Shown piece by piece: positions 1-7,279 of a DNA stretch of 64,000 nt. The stretch covers positions 166,559 to 230,558 of the forward strand of contig NZ_LMFC01000002.1 in the NCBI RefSeq assembly GCF_001426705.1. The letters run 5' to 3'. The notes beneath the pieces are model-generated. The model worked only from the letters and a program-made list of their open reading frames with translations, was not told where the DNA came from and did no database searches. This stretch comes from Cellulomonas sp. Root485. Lineage in GTDB: Bacteria; Actinomycetota; Actinomycetes; Actinomycetales; Cellulomonadaceae. A program made the position numbers and the translations under genes. The number at the start of each line of letters is the position of its first letter. The first letter of the stretch is position 1.

Positions 1-131
1 TCGCCGACCCCTGGTACGGCGGCCCGCGGGACTTCGAGGCCTGCCTGACGCAGATCGAGGCGGCCGCCGACGGCATCGTCGACCATGTGCGCAACGTTCT
101 GGGGAATGCGCGGCCCGTCACGAACAGTTGA
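1..131 (+). CDS. Low-molecular-weight protein-tyrosine phosphatase, C-terminal fragment
   Basis: Only the last 42 codons are in the window, and the reading frame opens at base 3. The translation begins ADPWYGGPRDFEACL and continues with an amphipathic helix before a TGA stop. The Asp-Pro-Trp-Tyr-Gly-Gly stretch followed by F-x-x-C-L is the acid-loop and C-terminal signature of the LMW-PTP family, whose Asp is the general acid in phosphotyrosine hydrolysis. The catalytic N-terminal CX5R loop lies outside the window, so activity cannot be judged. The stop is 7 bases before the start chosen for the glutathione peroxidase, so the two may be co-transcribed. Confidence 0.75.
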   Translation, partial: ADPWYGGPRDFEACLTQIEAAADGIVDHVRNVLGNARPVTNS

Positions 132-138
132 CCGAGGC

Positions 139-621
139 ATGAGCCTCGACGAGATCCCCCTGACCACCCTGCGCGGCGACACCACGACGTTCGGCGCGTA
201 CGCGGACCAGGTCAAGCTCGTGGTCAATGTCGCCTCACGCTGCGGCCTGGCGCCGCAGTACGAGAAGCTCGAGCAGCTCCAGAGGACCTACGGCGACCAC
301 GGGTTCACCGTCCTCGGCTTCCCCAGCAACCAGTTCCTGCAGGAGCTCGGCTCCGAGGACGCCATCGCGGAGTACTGCTCGGCGACGTGGGGCGTGACGT
401 TCCCGATGTTCGCGAAGACCAAGGTCAACGGCCGGTCCCAGCACCCGCTCTACGCCGAGCTCACCAAGGCGCCGGACGCGTCGGGCAAGGCTGGTCGGGT
501 CATGTGGAACTTCGAGAAGTTCGTCGTCACGCCCGACGGTTCGGTGCACCGGTTCCGCCCGACGACCGAGCCCGACGCGCCGGAGATCGTCGAGGTCATC
601 GAGAAGGCCCTGCCCGCCTAG
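139..621 (+). CDS. Glutathione peroxidase / thioredoxin-dependent peroxidase family protein
   Basis: A 160-aa thioredoxin-fold peroxidase that would reduce H2O2 or organic hydroperoxides in the cytoplasm. Visible family features are the peroxidatic site NVASRCG (Cys35), Gln65 in FPSNQF, Trp123-Asn124 in MWNFEKF, and Cys80 in IAEYC at the resolving-Cys position of non-selenium, thioredoxin-using enzymes. The usual FPCNQF Cys is Ser here, which is tolerated because that Cys is not the resolving one. The ATG at 139 is preferred to an upstream in-frame ATG at 85 because homology begins at MSLDEIPL and 85 lies inside the previous gene. Its TAG overlaps the stop of the convergent corA gene. Confidence 0.88.
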   Translation: MSLDEIPLTTLRGDTTTFGAYADQVKLVVNVASRCGLAPQYEKLEQLQRTYGDHGFTVLGFPSNQFLQELGSEDAIAEYCSATWGVTFPMFAKTKVNGRSQHPLYAELTKAPDASGKAGRVMWNFEKFVVTPDGSVHRFRPTTEPDAPEIVEVIEKALPA

Positions 622-1613
622 AGCCAGGAGTTCCGGCGGAACGCTCGGTGGAGGACGACGCAGATCGCCCCGATGCCCGCCAGCACGATCCAGAAGCCGA
701 CCGGCGAGTGCATGGCCGGCAGGTAGTCGAAGTTCATGCCGTACAGACCGGCGATTGCGGTGGGGACCAGCGCGATCGCCGCCCACGCCGAGATCTTGCG
801 CATGTCGGAGTTCTGCTGGACGGTCACGCGATTCTGCTCGACGGTCACCTGCGCGAGGTCGGCCTGCAGGACGTTGGTGAGCAGCGCGTCGGCCGCCTCG
901 ATGAGCTCCGCGGCCCGCAGCGCGTGGTCCTGGACGTCGCGGAAGTAGGGGCGGGCGTACGCGGGGATGCACGGCACCTCCTCCTCGGCGAGCCGGGTCA
1001 GCGGACCCACCAGCGGCACCACGGCGCGACGGAACTGCTGCACCTCGCGCTTGAGCTTGTAGATGCGCTCGGCGTGGTCGTGGCCCGGGTCGTCGCCGAA
1101 CACTTGGTCCTCGATCTCGTCGAGGTCCTCGTCGATCGCGGCCGTCACGTCGAGGTACTGGTCGACGGACCGGTCCAGGATCCCGTGCAGCACCGCGGGC
1201 GGACCGTGCAGCAGCATCTCGGGGTCCGCCTCCAGCGCGGCCCGCACCTGCGCAGGGATCGTCGTGTCCCCGTGCCGGACGACGATCACGAACCGCTCGC
1301 CCAGGAAGATGGCCAGCTCGCTGACCTCCACCACCTCGACGTGGTCCACGTAGTGCACGGGCTTGACCACCGCGAACGTCACGCCGCTGTACCGCTCGAG
1401 CTTGGGCCGCTGGTGGGCGCGGATCGCGTCCTCGATGGCGAGCTGGGGCAGCTCGAAGCCCTCGGCGATGGCGTCGAACTCGTCGGCCGTCGGCTCGACC
1501 AGGCCGATCCAGACGAACCCGTCCTCCTTCTCGGCCTCGCGCACAGCGACGCGCAGGTCGTCCAGCCGGTGACGGCGACGGCCGTCGGAGTAGAGGGCGC
1601 AGTCGACGATCAC
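618..1613 (-). CDS. corA: CorA-family divalent cation (Mg2+/Co2+) transporter
   Basis: 331-aa CorA-type channel: a long cytoplasmic N-terminal alpha/beta domain, a helical stalk, and two C-terminal membrane segments. The signature GMNF (residues 292-295) ends the first membrane segment and sits at the periplasmic mouth. The second segment is GFWIVLAGIGAICVVLHRAF, followed by a basic cytoplasmic tail. The start is GTG at 1613 (VIVDCALYSDG). An ATG at 1778 would add 55 residues lacking homology and would cross the start region of the opposite-strand gene. Family members move Mg2+ and sometimes Co2+ or Ni2+; the sequence does not identify the ion. Confidence 0.88.
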   Translation of the reverse strand: MIVDCALYSDGRRRHRLDDLRVAVREAEKEDGFVWIGLVEPTADEFDAIAEGFELPQLAIEDAIRAHQRPKLERYSGVTFAVVKPVHYVDHVEVVEVSELAIFLGERFVIVVRHGDTTIPAQVRAALEADPEMLLHGPPAVLHGILDRSVDQYLDVTAAIDEDLDEIEDQVFGDDPGHDHAERIYKLKREVQQFRRAVVPLVGPLTRLAEEEVPCIPAYARPYFRDVQDHALRAAELIEAADALLTNVLQADLAQVTVEQNRVTVQQNSDMRKISAWAAIALVPTAIAGLYGMNFDYLPAMHSPVGFWIVLAGIGAICVVLHRAFRRNSWL

Positions 1614-1716
1614 AGGTCGAAGGCTAGACCGCGCGGTCCGGCGCGTGACGCGGCACACTGGCCGGACCGTCGACACACGCCGACGGCGACCGTGGACGAC
1701 ACCCTCGGAGGCTGGC

Positions 1717-1890
1717 GTGAAGTTCGAGCTGTACAAGGACAAGGGTGGCGAGTTCCGGTTCCGGATCGTCGCCACCAACGGGAACGTCCTCGCAGCCAGC
1801 GAGGGCTACTCGGCGAAGGCGTCCGCGCAGGCCGCCATCGACCGCATCAAGTCGGACGCGGCGGGAGCCGCGGTCGTCGACAACAGCTGA
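1717..1890 (+). CDS. YegP-like DUF1508 small protein
   Basis: 57-aa protein made of one DUF1508/YegP repeat: FELYKDKGGEFRFRIVATNG followed by N-x-x-x-x-x-S-E-G-Y and K-x-x-A-x-x-A-I. The family has one or two such repeats in small cytosolic proteins of poorly known function. The start is GTG at 1717, with GGAGG at 1707-1711 just upstream. A longer form starting at 1645 would add an arginine-rich segment without homology. It is followed at once by a strong hairpin, so it looks like a single-gene transcript. Confidence 0.75.
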   Translation: MKFELYKDKGGEFRFRIVATNGNVLAASEGYSAKASAQAAIDRIKSDAAGAAVVDNS

Positions 1891-1894
1891 CCAC

Positions 1895-1928
1895 CGCACG
1901 GGCCCGGCACCGACGCCGGGCCCGTGCG
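1895..1928 (+). terminator. Perfect 14-bp stem-loop after the YegP-like gene
   Basis: Bases 1895-1908 are perfectly complementary to 1915-1928, with a 6-base loop. The stem starts 4 bases after the stop codon and is almost all G/C. No T tract follows, which is common in GC-rich actinobacteria. It covers a possible GTG start (1924) of the next gene, which favours the ATG at 1942. Confidence 0.65.
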
Positions 1929-1941
1929 TCACGATGTCCCC

Positions 1942-3117
1942 ATGAAGGTTGCCCGCCGCGCCCACGTCCCACCGTTCGCCGTGATGGAGATCCTGGCCGC
2001 CGCCAACGCGCGCAGGGCCGCGGGCGAGGACGTGCTCAACCTCTGCGCGGGCGAGCCGTCGACCGGGGCGTCGGACGTCGTGCGGCAGCGGGCGATCGAC
2101 CTGCTCACGAGCGGTGGCGGTCTCGGCTACACCGAGGCCCTCGGCGTCCCCGCCCTGCGGTCCGCGATCGCGCAGCACTACCGCGACCGGTACGACGTCA
2201 CGGTGGATCCCCGACGGGTCGCCGTCACCACCGGGTCCTCCGGCGGCTTCGTCCTCGCGTTCCTCGCGGCGTTCGACGTGGGCGACCGGGTGGCGCTCGC
2301 GGTCCCCGGCTACCCCGCGTACGCGAACATCCTGGCCGCGCTCGGCTGCGAGGTCGTGGTCATCCCGTGCGGCCCCGAGACCCGATACCAGCCGACCGTC
2401 GCCCAGCTCGCCGCGCTCGACCCACCGGTCGACGGGCTGGTGGTCGCCAGCCCGGCCAACCCGACCGGCACGATGATCGACCCCGACGAGCTCGCCGCGC
2501 TCGCGGCCTGGTGCGGCACCCACGGCGTCCGGCTGGTCAGCGACGAGATCTACCACGGCATCACGTACGGCTCCGAGCAGACCGCCACGGCCGCCCAGTA
2601 CCTCGACAGCGGCGCCGTCGTCGTCAACTCGTTCTCCAAGTACTGGGCGATGACGGGCTGGCGGCTCGGCTGGCTGATCCTCCCCGACGACCTGGTGACG
2701 GTCGTCGACGCCCTCGCCGGGAACGTGGCCCTGTGCCCGCCGGCGCTCGCCCAGCACGCGGGGGTCGCCGCGCTCAGCCCCGAGGGGTACGCGTCCGCCC
2801 GGCAGAACGTCGAGCGGTACGCCGCCGCCCGGGAGCACCTGCTCGCACGCCTGCCCGAGCTCGGCTGGTCGCGGATCGCCCCCGCCGACGGCGCGTTCTA
2901 CCTGTACGGCGACATCTCCGCCAGCGGCCTCGACTCGATCACGTGGTGCGCGCGGCTGCTCGACGAGGCCGGCGTGGCACTGACGCCGGGCACCGACTTC
3001 GACCCCGTCGACGGGCACCACTGGGTGCGGCTCTCGTTCGCGTCGTCCGTCGACGTGGTCCGCGCCGCGGTGGACCGGATCGTCGCGTGGCAGCGGACGC
3101 TGGACCCGACCCCGTGA
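1942..3117 (+). CDS. Class I/II pyridoxal-phosphate aminotransferase
   Basis: 391-aa fold-type I PLP aminotransferase related to aspartate/alanine aminotransferases. The cofactor Lys is K233 in NSFSKYWAMTGWRLGW. Other hallmarks are SPANPTGT (substrate and PLP-phosphate contacts), VSDEIYHG with the pyridine-binding Asp and Tyr, and WVRLSF with the C-terminal carboxylate-binding Arg. Substrate specificity cannot be read from sequence. The start is ATG at 1942. The alternative GTG at 1924 lies in the terminator stem of the upstream gene and has no ribosome-binding site. It stands alone before the molybdopterin operon. Confidence 0.88.
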   Translation: MKVARRAHVPPFAVMEILAAANARRAAGEDVLNLCAGEPSTGASDVVRQRAIDLLTSGGGLGYTEALGVPALRSAIAQHYRDRYDVTVDPRRVAVTTGSSGGFVLAFLAAFDVGDRVALAVPGYPAYANILAALGCEVVVIPCGPETRYQPTVAQLAALDPPVDGLVVASPANPTGTMIDPDELAALAAWCGTHGVRLVSDEIYHGITYGSEQTATAAQYLDSGAVVVNSFSKYWAMTGWRLGWLILPDDLVTVVDALAGNVALCPPALAQHAGVAALSPEGYASARQNVERYAAAREHLLARLPELGWSRIAPADGAFYLYGDISASGLDSITWCARLLDEAGVALTPGTDFDPVDGHHWVRLSFASSVDVVRAAVDRIVAWQRTLDPTP

Positions 3118-3179
3118 CGTCACTCGTGCCGGGTTCAGCGGTGGACGTCGCGTCGCCCGTCGGGACGTAGGTTGGTCGC

Positions 3180-4286
3180 GTGCCGCTGCCTGCCCTGGTC
3201 CCGCCCGGACCGCCTCTGACCCCTGCGCAGGTCGAGCGCGGGTCGCGGCACCTGCTGCTCGCGGAGATCGGGGTCGACGGTCAGCGCCGGCTGCGCAACG
3301 CGCGGGTGCTCGTCGTCGGGGCGGGCGGTCTCGGTGCTCCGGTCCTCCAGTACCTCGCAGCGGCCGGCGTCGGGACGATCGGGATCGTCGACGACGACGT
3401 GGTCGACGTCAGCAACCTGCAGCGTCAGGTGATCCACGGGACCGCGGACGTGGGTCGCGCGAAGGTCGACAGCGCGCGCGACACGGTCGCGGCGCTGGAC
3501 CCGGACATCCGCGTGGTGGTTCATCCCACGCGGCTGACCAGCGAGAACGTCGACGAGATCCTCGCTGGGTACGACGTCGTCGTCGACGGCACGGACAACT
3601 TTCCCACCCGCTACCTGGTCAACGACGCGTGCGTGCGCCTCGGCCTGCCGGAGGTCTGGGGGTCGGTGCTGCGGTTCGACGCGCAGACCACGGTGTTCTG
3701 GGGCCGGGCCGGGGTCCAGCTGCGCGACCTGTTCCCGACCCCACCGCGCGACGACGAGGTCCCGTCCTGCGCGGAGGCGGGTGTGCTCGGCGCGCTCTGC
3801 GGGCAGATCGGCTCCGTCATGGCCACCGAGGTGGTCAAGCTCCTCACCGGCACGGGCGAGCCGCTGCTCGGCCGCGTGCTCGTCGTCGACGCCCTGCGCG
3901 GCCGGTGGACCGAGGTCCCCCTCGTCGGTCGCCCCACACGAAACCCGATCCCGGAGGTCCTGCCCATGTCCGACGTCCCCGTCGTCACCGCCACCGAGCT
4001 GGTCCGTCGGCTCGCCGCCCGCGAGGCCGGCACCGACGACTTCCTGCTGATCGACGTGCGCGAGCCCGCCGAGTACGCCCAGGCGTCCATCCCGGGTGCG
4101 GTCCTCGTGCCGCTCGGGTCGGTGTTCGACGGCACCGCGCTGGCCGACCTGCCGCGCGACCAGGAGATCGTCGTGCACTGCCAGGTGGGCGCCCGCTCGC
4201 TGACCGCCGCGAAGATCCTGCGCGGGGCCGGCTTCGACGCGTCGAACGTCGACGGCGGGATCCTGGCCTGGATGGACGTGCGCTGA
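3180..4286 (+). CDS. moeZ: Molybdopterin-synthase adenylyltransferase/sulfurtransferase (MoeZ-type: ThiF/MoeB + rhodanese)
   Basis: 368-aa two-domain E1-like enzyme. Residues 1 to about 255 form the ThiF/MoeB domain with the nucleotide loop VVGAGGLGAPVLQYLAAAGV, the DNFPTRYLVND region, and Cys197 in VPSCAEAGVLG. Residues about 270-368 form a rhodanese domain with active Cys334 in HCQVGARS. In mycobacterial MoeZ such proteins adenylate the C-terminal GG of MoaD and transfer sulfur to make the thiocarboxylate. The zinc CxxC pairs of E. coli MoeB are absent, as in other MoeZ proteins. The start is GTG at 3180. First gene of the + strand Moco operon, 2 bases before moeA. Related enzymes also serve thiamine, cysteine or thio-tRNA carriers, but the neighbours favour MoaD. 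Confidence 0.88.
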   Translation: MPLPALVPPGPPLTPAQVERGSRHLLLAEIGVDGQRRLRNARVLVVGAGGLGAPVLQYLAAAGVGTIGIVDDDVVDVSNLQRQVIHGTADVGRAKVDSARDTVAALDPDIRVVVHPTRLTSENVDEILAGYDVVVDGTDNFPTRYLVNDACVRLGLPEVWGSVLRFDAQTTVFWGRAGVQLRDLFPTPPRDDEVPSCAEAGVLGALCGQIGSVMATEVVKLLTGTGEPLLGRVLVVDALRGRWTEVPLVGRPTRNPIPEVLPMSDVPVVTATELVRRLAAREAGTDDFLLIDVREPAEYAQASIPGAVLVPLGSVFDGTALADLPRDQEIVVHCQVGARSLTAAKILRGAGFDASNVDGGILAWMDVR

Positions 4287-4288
4287 CC

Positions 4289-5479
4289 GTGCGCTCCCTG
4301 ACCGATCACCGCGCGGCCGCCCTCGCGCTGGCCGCCCCGCTCCCCGCGGTCGAGGTGTCGCTCCAGGACGCCGACGGGCTCGTCCTCGCGGACGACCTGC
4401 GGACCGACGAGGCCCTGCCGCGCTGGGACAACTCGGCGATGGACGGGTACGCGGTCCGCAGCGCCGACGTCTCGGCGCTGCCGGTGTCTCTGCGGGTGGT
4501 CGCGGACCTGCCGGCCGGGTCCGCCGACGAGCCCGTCGTGGTCGCCGGGTCGGCCGCGCGGATCATGACCGGAGCGCCGGTCCCCGCGGGTGCGGACACG
4601 ATCGTCCCCGTCGAGCTGACCGACGCGGGGACAGTGACGGTGCTGGTCCGGGACGCTCCGGTGGCGGGCACGCACATCCGCCGCGCGGGCGAGGACGCCG
4701 TCCCCGGTGACGTCGTCGTCGCCGCGGGCACGCTGCTCGGTCCCGCCGCCATCGCTGCGGTCGCCTCGCTCGGCCGTGCGACCGTCCGGGTCCACCGCCG
4801 ACCGCGCGTCGCCGTCGTCTCCACCGGCGACGAGCTCGTCCCGCCGGGCTCGCCGCTGCGCCGTGGCCAGATCCCCGACTCCAACTCCTGGCTGCTCGCG
4901 GCGGCCGTCCGCGAGGCCGGCGGAGTGGCTGTGCGGATCGGCCCGGTGCCCGACGACGTCGACGCGCTGCGCGACCTGCTCCTGGGCCTCGACGTCGACG
5001 CGATCGTCACCTCCGGAGGCGTCAGCGTCGGCGCCTACGACGTGGTCAAGGCGGCGCTCCTCGACCAGCCGGACGTCGAGTTCCTCCCCGTCGCGGTCCA
5101 GCCCGGCAAGCCGCAGGGCCTCGGCCGGCTCCCCGGTGGCACCCCGATCTACACGCTCCCGGGCAACCCGGTGAGCTCGTTCGCGTCGTTCGAGATGTTC
5201 GTCCGCCCGGCCCTGCTGCGGATGCGGGGGCTTCGCGACGTCGAACGCCCGACCGTCCTGGCGGTCGCCGACGAGAGCTGGACGACACCGCCCGGTCGCG
5301 CGCAGCTCATGCCCGTGCGCTGGGTCGGCCCCGACCGCGTGGCCCGCGCCACCGCACGCGGCTCCGGTTCCCACCTCGTCGCCCGACTCGCCCTGGCCGA
5401 AGGGCTCGCCGTCATCCCCGCCGAGATCGCGCAGGTCGCCGCCGGCGACCGCATCACCGTCCTGAGAGTGAGCCCATGA
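4289..5479 (+). CDS. moeA: Molybdopterin molybdenumtransferase MoeA
   Basis: 396-aa MoeA, the usual family length. It inserts molybdate into adenylylated molybdopterin. Diagnostic segments are RWDNSAMDGYAVR near the N-terminus, RIMTGAPVPAGADTIVPVE, the MoaB/MogA-like core with STGDELV and TSGGVSVGAYD, and the LPGNPVSSF loop. The start GTG at 4289 is 2 bases after the moeZ stop, and the 3' end overlaps the moaC start as ATGA. An upstream extension of this frame runs through moeZ and is an artefact. Confidence 0.93.
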   Translation: MRSLTDHRAAALALAAPLPAVEVSLQDADGLVLADDLRTDEALPRWDNSAMDGYAVRSADVSALPVSLRVVADLPAGSADEPVVVAGSAARIMTGAPVPAGADTIVPVELTDAGTVTVLVRDAPVAGTHIRRAGEDAVPGDVVVAAGTLLGPAAIAAVASLGRATVRVHRRPRVAVVSTGDELVPPGSPLRRGQIPDSNSWLLAAAVREAGGVAVRIGPVPDDVDALRDLLLGLDVDAIVTSGGVSVGAYDVVKAALLDQPDVEFLPVAVQPGKPQGLGRLPGGTPIYTLPGNPVSSFASFEMFVRPALLRMRGLRDVERPTVLAVADESWTTPPGRAQLMPVRWVGPDRVARATARGSGSHLVARLALAEGLAVIPAEIAQVAAGDRITVLRVSP

Positions 5480-5952
5480 GCGAGCAGTTCACGCACCTCG
5501 ACTCCGCCGGGCACGCCCGCATGGTCGACGTGACCGCCAAGCAGCCGACCGTCCGCGCCGCCACCGCCAGCGGGCGAGTCGAGTGCGGACCGTCCGTGGT
5601 TGCCGCCCTTCGCTCCGGGGATGTGCCGAAGGGCGACGTCCTGGCGGTCGCCCGCATCGCCGGGATCGCCGCCGCCAAGCGCACCCCCGAGCTCCTGCCG
5701 CTCGCGCACGTCATCGGCGTGCACGGGGTCGTCGTCGACCTCGACCTCACCGACGACGGCGTGACCATCACGGCCACCGTCCGGACCGCCGACCGCACCG
5801 GCGTCGAGATGGAGGCCCTCACCGCCGTCTCGGTCGCCGCGCTCGCCGTCGTCGACATGGTCAAGGGCCTCGACAAGTCCGTCCGCATCGCCGACGTGCA
5901 GCTGGAGGCGAAGTCCGGCGGCCGCTCCGGCGACTGGCGGCGCGACGCGTGA
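5476..5952 (+). CDS. moaC: Cyclic pyranopterin monophosphate synthase MoaC
   Basis: 158-aa MoaC, which converts 3',8-cyclo-GTP (the MoaA product) into cPMP. The family signature is complete: FTHLDSAGHARMVDVTAKQPT, then GDVLAVARIAGIAAAKRTPEL, PLAHVIGVHG, EMEALTAVSVAALAVVDM and KGLDKSVRI. These include the conserved Lys, His and Asp residues of the active pocket. It starts within the moeA stop (ATGA) and ends within the mobA start (GTGA), so it is translationally coupled on both sides. Its partner MoaA is encoded on the opposite strand at 7.3-8.4 kb. Confidence 0.95.
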   Translation: MSEQFTHLDSAGHARMVDVTAKQPTVRAATASGRVECGPSVVAALRSGDVPKGDVLAVARIAGIAAAKRTPELLPLAHVIGVHGVVVDLDLTDDGVTITATVRTADRTGVEMEALTAVSVAALAVVDMVKGLDKSVRIADVQLEAKSGGRSGDWRRDA

Positions 5953-6620
5953 CGGAGCCGGGCGGCGACACGGCCGGACGCGCGCCCGCTAGCGAGACGG
6001 CGGGGCCGGTGCGCGGTGGCGTCGTGGCTCGTCCGGACTTCGACGCGATCGTGCTCGCCGGCGGGCGTGCTCGTCGGCTGGGCGGAGCGAGCAAGCCCGA
6101 CGTCGAGGTCGGCGGGGTCGCCCTGCTCGACCACGCGCTCGCGGCCGTGGCCGGCGCGGCGCACGTGGTCGTCGTCGGCCCCCCGCAGGTGGCGCGCCCC
6201 GGGATCGCGACGGTGCTCGAAGACCCACCGGACGGCGGACCCGTTGCCGGTCTGGCGGCCGGGCTCGACGCGCTCCCCGCCGACGGTCCCGACATCGTGG
6301 TGGTCCTCGCGTGCGACGTCCCCGGCGCTGGACGCGTCCTCCCCGCCCTGCTCGCGGCGGCGGAGGTGACCGGTTCGGACGGCGCCCGGATGATCGGTGC
6401 CGACGGCCGACCGCAGCACCTCGTCGCCGCGTACCGGCGCACCGCTCTGCGTCTGGCACTGGACGCACTCCCGGCGGTGCGCGGCGCGGCGATGCACGCC
6501 CTCGTCGGCGGTCTGCGGCTGGTGGACGTCGCCGACGACGAGGGCGCGACCGCCGACGCCGACACCTGGGCCGACGTCGAGCGCCTGGACGCCACGCTCA
6601 GTGACAGGATCGACCCATGA
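5949..6620 (+). CDS. mobA: Molybdenum cofactor guanylyltransferase-like NTP transferase
   Basis: 223-aa protein with the MobA nucleotidyltransferase motif LAGGRARRLGGASKPDVEVGG, a variant of LAGGxGxRMGGxDK. It continues with a GGPVAGLAAGL segment and ACDVPGAG (metal-binding D-x-P). The likely role is attaching GMP, or another NMP, to molybdopterin to give the bis-MGD cofactor. The GTG at 5949 overlaps the moaC stop. A GTG about 66 bases downstream (VARPDFDAIV) is an alternative, because the first 20 residues are low-complexity. Position inside the Moco operon supports MobA over other sugar- or nucleotide-transferases. Confidence 0.82.
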   Translation: MTEPGGDTAGRAPASETAGPVRGGVVARPDFDAIVLAGGRARRLGGASKPDVEVGGVALLDHALAAVAGAAHVVVVGPPQVARPGIATVLEDPPDGGPVAGLAAGLDALPADGPDIVVVLACDVPGAGRVLPALLAAAEVTGSDGARMIGADGRPQHLVAAYRRTALRLALDALPAVRGAAMHALVGGLRLVDVADDEGATADADTWADVERLDATLSDRIDP

Positions 6621-6877
6621 CCGACGACCCTCGCCGCGCCCCGGGCGCAGACCTGCCGGACTGGATCGACCAGCTCACGACGGCGCTCGGCGTCGAGCGG
6701 GAGCTCGTCGACATCGAGCGGCTGCTCCAGGTGTCCTCCGACGTCGCCCACCAGGTCGCCCGCCCGGCGGTCCCGGTGACGATGTTCGTCGCCGGGCTCG
6801 CCGCAGCGACCTCCAACCCGTCCGACGTCCTCGCGTGGATCGAGTCGCGCGCCGCCGCGTGGCCGGCCGGCGAGTGA
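6617..6877 (+). CDS. DUF6457 molybdopterin-cluster accessory protein
   Basis: 86-aa helical protein in the DUF6457 style (DWIDQLTTALGVE, LLQVSSDVAHQVARPAVPVT, MFVAGLAAA). Actinobacterial proteins of this type sit next to or are fused to MobA and are often labelled molybdopterin-guanine dinucleotide biosynthesis protein; no biochemical role is known to me. It overlaps the mobA stop (ATGA), indicating translational coupling. No cofactor or metal motif is visible. A helper of MobA or of cofactor handover is an inference from context only. Confidence 0.7.
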   Translation: MTDDPRRAPGADLPDWIDQLTTALGVERELVDIERLLQVSSDVAHQVARPAVPVTMFVAGLAAATSNPSDVLAWIESRAAAWPAGE

Positions 6878-6914
6878 TCCTCGTCCGCCACCCCGCCGCA
6901 CGGAGCGCCGAGCT

Positions 6915-7151
6915 GTGATCACCGTCCGCTACTTCGCCGCCGCCGCGGAGGCCGCCGGGGTCGACACCGAGCAGCTCCCCGCGGGCTCGGCCGCGCAGGT
7001 CCGCACCGCGATGGTCGCGGCCCACGGCGCGGGCCTGGACCGGGTGCTCGGCCGCTGCTCGCTGCTGGCCGACGGCACGCGTGTCGACGGCGACGACCCG
7101 GTGCCGGCAGGGACGACCCTGGACGTCCTGCCCCCGTTCGCCGGCGGCTGA
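6915..7151 (+). CDS. moaD: Molybdopterin synthase sulfur-carrier subunit MoaD
   Basis: 78-aa ubiquitin-like sulfur carrier. It begins ITVRYFAAAAEAAGV and ends TTLDVLPPFAGG. The C-terminal Gly-Gly is the site adenylated and thiocarboxylated by MoeZ before donating sulfur in MoaE. The start is GTG at 6915. It is the last gene of the + operon and is followed by the inverted repeats shared with convergent moaA. A short (37-base) gap separates it from the DUF6457 gene. Confidence 0.9.
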   Translation: MITVRYFAAAAEAAGVDTEQLPAGSAAQVRTAMVAAHGAGLDRVLGRCSLLADGTRVDGDDPVPAGTTLDVLPPFAGG

Positions 7152-7174
7152 CAGGCTCGGGCCCAGCCGCACAC

Positions 7175-7227
7175 GCCCAGCGACGGTCGTGAAGAGTTCG
7201 TCGCGCTGGGCAGGACGAAGTCTTCAC
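7175..7227. terminator. Overlapping inverted repeats between convergent moaD and moaA
   Basis: Two interleaved inverted repeats fill the convergent gap. The first is 7175-7182 (gcccagcg) against 7204-7211 (cgctgggc). The second is 7189-7202 (gtgaagagttcgtc) against 7214-7227 (gacgaagtcttcac), 13 of 14 matching. The arms alternate A-B-A'-B', so the two stems cannot easily coexist; linkers of 6, 1 and 2 bases look too short for a stable pseudoknot. The simplest reading is a bidirectional terminator for both Moco operons. There is no clear T tract. Confidence 0.55.
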
Positions 7228-7279
7228 TCAAGCGGGCGGCGGCTCGGCCGTGCTCCCGCGGGCGCGAGGGCGGGCGTGG

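Noticed and set aside
387..3170. A 927-codon + strand open frame over gpx, corA and the aminotransferase
   Set aside because: It crosses three well-supported genes in other frames and has extreme Arg content.
7175..7227. A Moco riboswitch
   Set aside because: It lies at the 3' ends of both Moco operons, not in a leader, and lacks the conserved Moco RNA motif.
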